Below are positions 7,807-10,519 of a DNA stretch of 10,519 bases, piece after piece. The stretch's first letter is position 1. Every line of letters starts with the position of its first letter. The stretch comes from an uncultured Opitutales bacterium (GTDB taxonomy: Bacteria; Verrucomicrobiota; Verrucomicrobiia; Opitutales; Intestinicryptomonadaceae), in assembly GCA_900552245.1 (NCBI GenBank), contig URYY01000077.1, forward strand, positions 1 to 10,519, read 5' to 3'. Below the pieces are notes generated by a model. The model made no database searches. It saw only the letters and a program-made list of their open reading frames with translations, and had not been told where the DNA came from. The translations under genes and the position numbers were made by a program.

Positions 7807-7925
7807 ACTCCAGACACTATTTTCCACATTTTTTTCTTCAAGAAGTTAAAAAATTGCGCTTCCCCAAAACACTTGTTTTTCAGATTTTATCAATTTTATA
7901 ACATATTGAATATAATGTTATTAAA
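7807..7925 (-). promoter_or_regulatory. Probable promoter and operator region of the araB operon
   Basis: Very AT-rich stretch upstream of araB. On the - strand TATAAAAT (7900-7893) is the best -10-like element; no good -35 box sits 17 nt before it (TAATAA). The - strand motif TTCTTGAAGAA (7845 down to 7835) is a small inverted repeat just ahead of the ribosome binding area. TAACAT (7899-7904) and ATGTTA (7915-7920) form a 6-bp inverted repeat with a 10-bp gap overlapping the -10 element, a possible operator. It lacks the CpG-centred form usual for LacI proteins. Position supports a promoter here; the exact elements are guesses. Confidence 0.4.
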
Positions 7926-8046
7926 AAAATATTTTTCCTTAATTACTGTAACTTTAAATCGTCGTTTCAGATTTGCGGAACCTGCACTAAAAGCACGGAG
8001 AAAGTTAGAGTTTGATTTGGATATAATTAGAGATCTTAATCCTTAA
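7915..8046 (+). CDS. Possible 43-aa basic small protein (hypothetical ORF)
   Basis: Seen: an open frame from ATG 7915 to TAA 8044-8046 on the strand opposite to its neighbours, ending 22 nt before the hairpin at 8069. The predicted peptide starts MLLKKYFSLITV, hydrophobic, then is strongly charged (NRRFRFAEP, KARRKLEFDLD). I do not recognise it. Against it: no Shine-Dalgarno before the ATG, AT-rich sequence, a length that chance allows, and overlap with the likely araB promoter. For it: a tail-to-tail arrangement with the mscS-type gene and a shared terminator would be normal architecture. It is listed so that the stretch 7828-8060 is accounted for; nothing else gene-like is visible there. 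Confidence 0.18.
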   Translation: MLLKKYFSLITVTLNRRFRFAEPALKARRKLEFDLDIIRDLNP

Positions 8047-8064
8047 GTAAGGTAAAAAAGCCAC

Positions 8065-8103
8065 AAAAAAAACCGCCCATCAAACTTTCGAATGGGCGGT
8101 TTT
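8065..8103 (-). terminator. Strong rho-independent terminator of the tsaD-mscS unit
   Basis: AAAACCGCCCAT (8069-8080) pairs perfectly over 12 bp with ATGGGCGGTTTT (8092-8103) across an 11-nt loop. On the - strand the hairpin is followed by a run of eight T's (8072-8065, partly within the stem). It lies 21 nt after the stop of the mechanosensitive channel gene. On the + strand only four T's, inside the stem, follow, so it is a poor terminator in that direction. Confidence 0.92.
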
Positions 8104-8123
8104 AGAAATTTGCAAACTAAAAA

Positions 8124-9581
8124 CTACTGTTTTTCTATGTAAATTGAGCTGCTCGGGAAAGCGAATGAAAGCCCCCTAGCCTCTACAGCGCGCATTATAG
8201 ATAGATTAACGCTCTGCATCGTCTCAAGATAACCCGCTAAATCGGTATTGTAAGTGTAGTATATGAGCTGAATATCCAAAGACGAGTCGTTGAACTTTAC
8301 GAAATTTACGAGCTCTGAGCCGTTTTCAACTCCGGAATTTTTGTTTAGCAAATCTTTAAAGTCTGCAATTATGGCCTCAATTTGATCGGCGGTAGTTGAG
8401 TATGTCAGGCCTACAGTCATAACAACCTTTCGGGTCGGCATTTTTGAGTAATTGTCAACCGATTCATTTGCCAAGACGGAGTTAGGAATTGTAACTAGGG
8501 TTTTTTGGAAGGTTCTTATGCGAGTGGAACGCACACCAACATTATCCACAATGCCCTCTACATCGCCAACCTTGACCCAATCGCCAAGCACAAAGGGCCT
8601 GTCCGCAACAATGGATATGGAGCCGAACAAATTTGCTATTGTGTCTTTAGAAGCAAAAGCTAAAGCGGCACCGCCTATACCTAAAGAGGCTACCAAAGCG
8701 CTTATCTTTACGCCCATGTGGTCAAGGACAAGCAAAATTGCGATGAAAACCAGCGAGTACTCAAAAATTCTACCAAGCAAAAATACCAAGTGCTTTGCCG
8801 AAGAATTTTTTGCCTCCATCCTCTTTGCGAGGGCTTGGAAGGAAAAATCGACGACAGTCAAAACCATCCAAAATATCAAAGCAAGCCCCACTGCTGCAAA
8901 GATTCTGCCCGCTACCAGCAGCACGGCTGAATCGTGAATTAGCGTGAAGAAAGCAATATTTAAGCCTATGAGTATAACGAAAAAGCGCATCGGCCTTCGT
9001 ATTCTATCCAACATTTTATTTATGTGCGAAAAATGCACTTTCTCGAAGAGGCTCCTAAATACTTTAAAGATTACGTTTACAATCAACCTTTGGAAAAGCC
9101 AAGTAAACAGGAGAACCAGAACTGCAAAGCATATTGCAATCACCCTAGTTCCCATAAACTTTGCGACCATAAAATCTGCGAGACCCCCGTAGCCGTTGTC
9201 GCGCAAATATTTTATTATAAATATTCTTACATCTCGCAAATGCTGAAATTTTGTAACCGATATCTCATCTACTTTTGCCGAGGACTCGCTCTGAGGCAGA
9301 GCCTTTTCTGCCGTCTTAATTTCCTCTATCTCTTTTTCGATGCGCGCCTTGCGAAGCTCTGCCGACTTCATTTTCTCCTTTAGGGAATCGCGCGTATCGG
9401 CGGACTTTTCTGCATCTGCAGGCTCAATGGCCGCCGAATCTTTAGCGGCTGCACCCTCCTTAGTTTCGACTTTTACCTGCGTGGCAGCCTCGGCCGCCTG
9501 ATTCTGCGCTAGCGCCCCCATTGGCAGGACGCACACAAGGGCAAGTAAATATATAAACTTTGCAATATTAAACAGCTTCAT
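8124..9581 (-). CDS. MscS-family small-conductance mechanosensitive channel
   Basis: Inner-membrane channel that opens under membrane tension and releases solutes during osmotic downshock. Seen: 485 aa from ATG 9581. Residues 1-25 form a signal peptide cut after ALA. A charged, Ala/Glu/Lys-rich periplasmic stretch with a short coiled coil follows (about 60-95). Membrane segments lie near 144-172, 197-215, 219-245, 264-286 and the pore helix 291-320, with the family signature GIGGAALAFASKDTIANLFGS (301-321). The MscS beta domain is at 322-375 (RPFVLGDWVKVGDVEGIVDNVGVRSTRIRT and VTIPNSVLAN) and the alpha/beta domain at 385-485. It is longer than E. coli MscS (286 aa) because of the N-terminal extension, closer to the YnaI/YbdG type. 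The frame stays open to 9740, but the extra 53 residues fall inside tsaD and precede a clear signal peptide, so ATG 9581 is preferred. It starts 11 nt after tsaD without a visible ribosome binding site, suggesting coupled translation. Confidence 0.93.
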   Translation of the reverse strand: MKLFNIAKFIYLLALVCVLPMGALAQNQAAEAATQVKVETKEGAAAKDSAAIEPADAEKSADTRDSLKEKMKSAELRKARIEKEIEEIKTAEKALPQSESSAKVDEISVTKFQHLRDVRIFIIKYLRDNGYGGLADFMVAKFMGTRVIAICFAVLVLLFTWLFQRLIVNVIFKVFRSLFEKVHFSHINKMLDRIRRPMRFFVILIGLNIAFFTLIHDSAVLLVAGRIFAAVGLALIFWMVLTVVDFSFQALAKRMEAKNSSAKHLVFLLGRIFEYSLVFIAILLVLDHMGVKISALVASLGIGGAALAFASKDTIANLFGSISIVADRPFVLGDWVKVGDVEGIVDNVGVRSTRIRTFQKTLVTIPNSVLANESVDNYSKMPTRKVVMTVGLTYSTTADQIEAIIADFKDLLNKNSGVENGSELVNFVKFNDSSLDIQLIYYTYNTDLAGYLETMQSVNLSIMRAVEARGLSFAFPSSSIYIEKQ

Positions 9582-9592
9582 AGTTAAAAAAA

Positions 9593-10519
9593 TTAGTATT
9601 CTGCAAGCGGCCTGGACGGCTCTATTGAAAGAGAGAAAGCGGAAGATTTTGCAAGCGCCGTCGGATCTATCCAGGCGGAGAAGGCTATCATCGCGGCGTT
9701 GTCGCCGCAATACTTCTTCTCGGCCGGAAGGAACTTGCAATGCGCTCTTGCAGCCGAATTTTTGAGAGATTCCCTAAGCGTGGAATTATTCGCAACTCCG
9801 CCCGATAATCCGAAGCTCTTGTATCGCTTGTTTCCGAGGAAGTATTCAACTCTCTTTCTCAGCTGCTCAAATACCGCATATTGATAGCTTGCGCAAATAT
9901 CCGCCAGGTCGCTACCCGCGCCCCCTCTGCGCTCCAAAAAGTAACGCAGGCTGGTCTTTAAGCCCGAAAAGCTGAAGTCCGGGTCATCTTCGGGTTTGCG
10001 GGCGCTTCCCCTTGGAAAGGGGAATTTTTTTCTATCTCCGCCCAAGGCCGCCCTTTCCAACATGGGCGCCCCAGGATATGGCATTCCCAAGAGTTTTGCA
10101 CCCTTATCCAAAGCTTCTCCTGCAGCGTCGTCGAGGGTTTCGCAAAGCGTGCGCATCTTGCCGTCTTTTGATATCTCAAACAAAATGGAATTTCCGCCTG
10201 AAACCAAAAGCCCCAAGTGCGGCAAAAGCTCGTCAAAATAAAGCCGCTTAAAATCGCCGGGATTTTTTGCATGCTCGCTTATAAAGGGCGAGTACGCGTG
10301 CCCGCGCAAGTGGTTTGCGCCAAACAGGGGTTTCTTTAAATAAAGCGCCAAAGCGGCGGCTGAAGCTATCCCCATGGCTAGGCAATTCGCAAGTCCGGGA
10401 CCGGACGTGCATACAATTTTATCTATTTTGCCCGCCTCAAAGTCGGAGTCTCTCACAATAATTTCCAGAAGCAGTGGCAGATTCTTCAGATGTTCGGAAC
10501 TTGCCAAATCGGGAACTAC
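9593..10519 (-). CDS. tsaD: tRNA N6-threonylcarbamoyladenosine (t6A37) synthesis protein TsaD, N-terminus outside the window
   Basis: With TsaB and TsaE, TsaD transfers the threonylcarbamoyl group to A37 of ANN-decoding tRNAs; it is a nearly universal cytoplasmic housekeeping protein (old names Gcp/YgjD). Seen: the frame runs off the right edge. The first codons read VVPDLASSEHLKN, a TsaD region normally about 40 residues from the start, so the ESSCDET nucleotide motif is missing only because the window ends. Present in order: TSGPGLANCL, the metal-binding NHLRGHAYS with its two His (first His at 10312-10310), LLVSGGNS, DDAAGEALDKGAKLLGMPYPG, DFSFSGLKTS, LSGGVANNSTLRE and the last metal ligand in CGDNAAMIA (Asp at 9703-9701). 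The C-terminus looks complete. The TTG at 10507 is not a real start. The gene is followed by the MscS gene in the same transcript. Confidence 0.96.
   Translation of the reverse strand, partial: VVPDLASSEHLKNLPLLLEIIVRDSDFEAGKIDKIVCTSGPGLANCLAMGIASAAALALYLKKPLFGANHLRGHAYSPFISEHAKNPGDFKRLYFDELLPHLGLLVSGGNSILFEISKDGKMRTLCETLDDAAGEALDKGAKLLGMPYPGAPMLERAALGGDRKKFPFPRGSARKPEDDPDFSFSGLKTSLRYFLERRGGAGSDLADICASYQYAVFEQLRKRVEYFLGNKRYKSFGLSGGVANNSTLRESLKNSAARAHCKFLPAEKKYCGDNAAMIAFSAWIDPTALAKSSAFSLSIEPSRPLAEY

Noticed and set aside
7885..7893. Shared ATTGATAA motif in the araB upstream region and in the hairpin before lacI as a common operator
   Set aside because: Eight AT-rich bases in AT-rich surroundings without symmetry or shared spacing; expected by chance.
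7957..7970. AAATCGTCGTTTCA upstream of araB as a LacI operator
   Set aside because: Only the outer AAA/TTT positions are symmetric. One half resembles a LacI half-site (TGAAACG), but there is no matching second half and no second copy near lacI.
8041..8052. Short palindrome CCTTAAGTAAGG
   Set aside because: Only 5-bp arms with a 2-nt centre and no T-run or link to a start codon; too small to call a regulatory site.
9582..9740. 53-residue N-terminal extension of the MscS gene
   Set aside because: The extension overlaps the 3' end of tsaD in another frame, is Arg-rich shadow sequence, and precedes a clear signal peptide starting at the ATG at 9581.
10505..10507. TTG at 10507 as start of TsaD
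   Set aside because: The frame continues to the window edge with residues VVPD typical of TsaD, and the conserved N-terminal nucleotide-binding part would be missing. The gene is cut by the window, not short.

Overview
This is a chromosomal carbohydrate-use locus from a Gram-negative, moderately AT-rich bacterium. The style of the LacI regulator, the Na+-symporter-based sugar uptake and the GH127 enzyme with its extra C-terminal domains suggest Verrucomicrobiota, possibly an Opitutales-like, host-associated or polymer-degrading lineage. That assignment is inferred from protein style, not from a marker gene. I see no insertion sequence, phage, CRISPR, rRNA or tRNA.

Layout: (1) 33-2483 on + is a secreted GH127 (DUF1680) beta-L-arabinofuranosidase-type enzyme, closed by a hairpin terminator at 2509-2545. 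(2) Convergent to it, on -, is an L-arabinose catabolic operon read from right to left: araB (ribulokinase), araD (ribulose-5-phosphate 4-epimerase, ATGA overlap with araB) and an SSS/SGLT sodium:sugar symporter. After a 113-nt gap comes a LacI-family regulator. (3) 7807-8123 is an AT-rich intergenic stretch with the probable araB promoter, an undecided 43-codon ORF and a strong terminator. (4) 8124-10519 on - holds tsaD (cut by the window edge) followed 11 nt later by a small-conductance mechanosensitive channel gene.

How it works together: the exported GH127 enzyme would release L-arabinose from arabinan or arabinosylated glycans. The symporter would import it, an isomerase (AraA, not in this window) would make L-ribulose, and AraB and AraD would convert that to D-xylulose 5-phosphate for the pentose phosphate pathway. 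The LacI protein is the obvious candidate regulator.

The most interesting spot is the 113 bases between the symporter and lacI (3608-3720). A perfect 14-bp inverted repeat followed by seven T's looks like an intrinsic terminator for the ara operon. The same bases hold a 19-codon ORF with an ideal AGGAGG ribosome binding site, whose ATG lies in the first arm of the hairpin and which ends 4 nt before a possible TTG start of lacI. It could be a translation-sensitive attenuator in front of the regulator, a tiny unannotated protein gene, or the frame-broken true start of lacI, since one T fewer in the T7 run would fuse the two frames. These ideas are inference. The rest of the window is ordinary metabolism and housekeeping.
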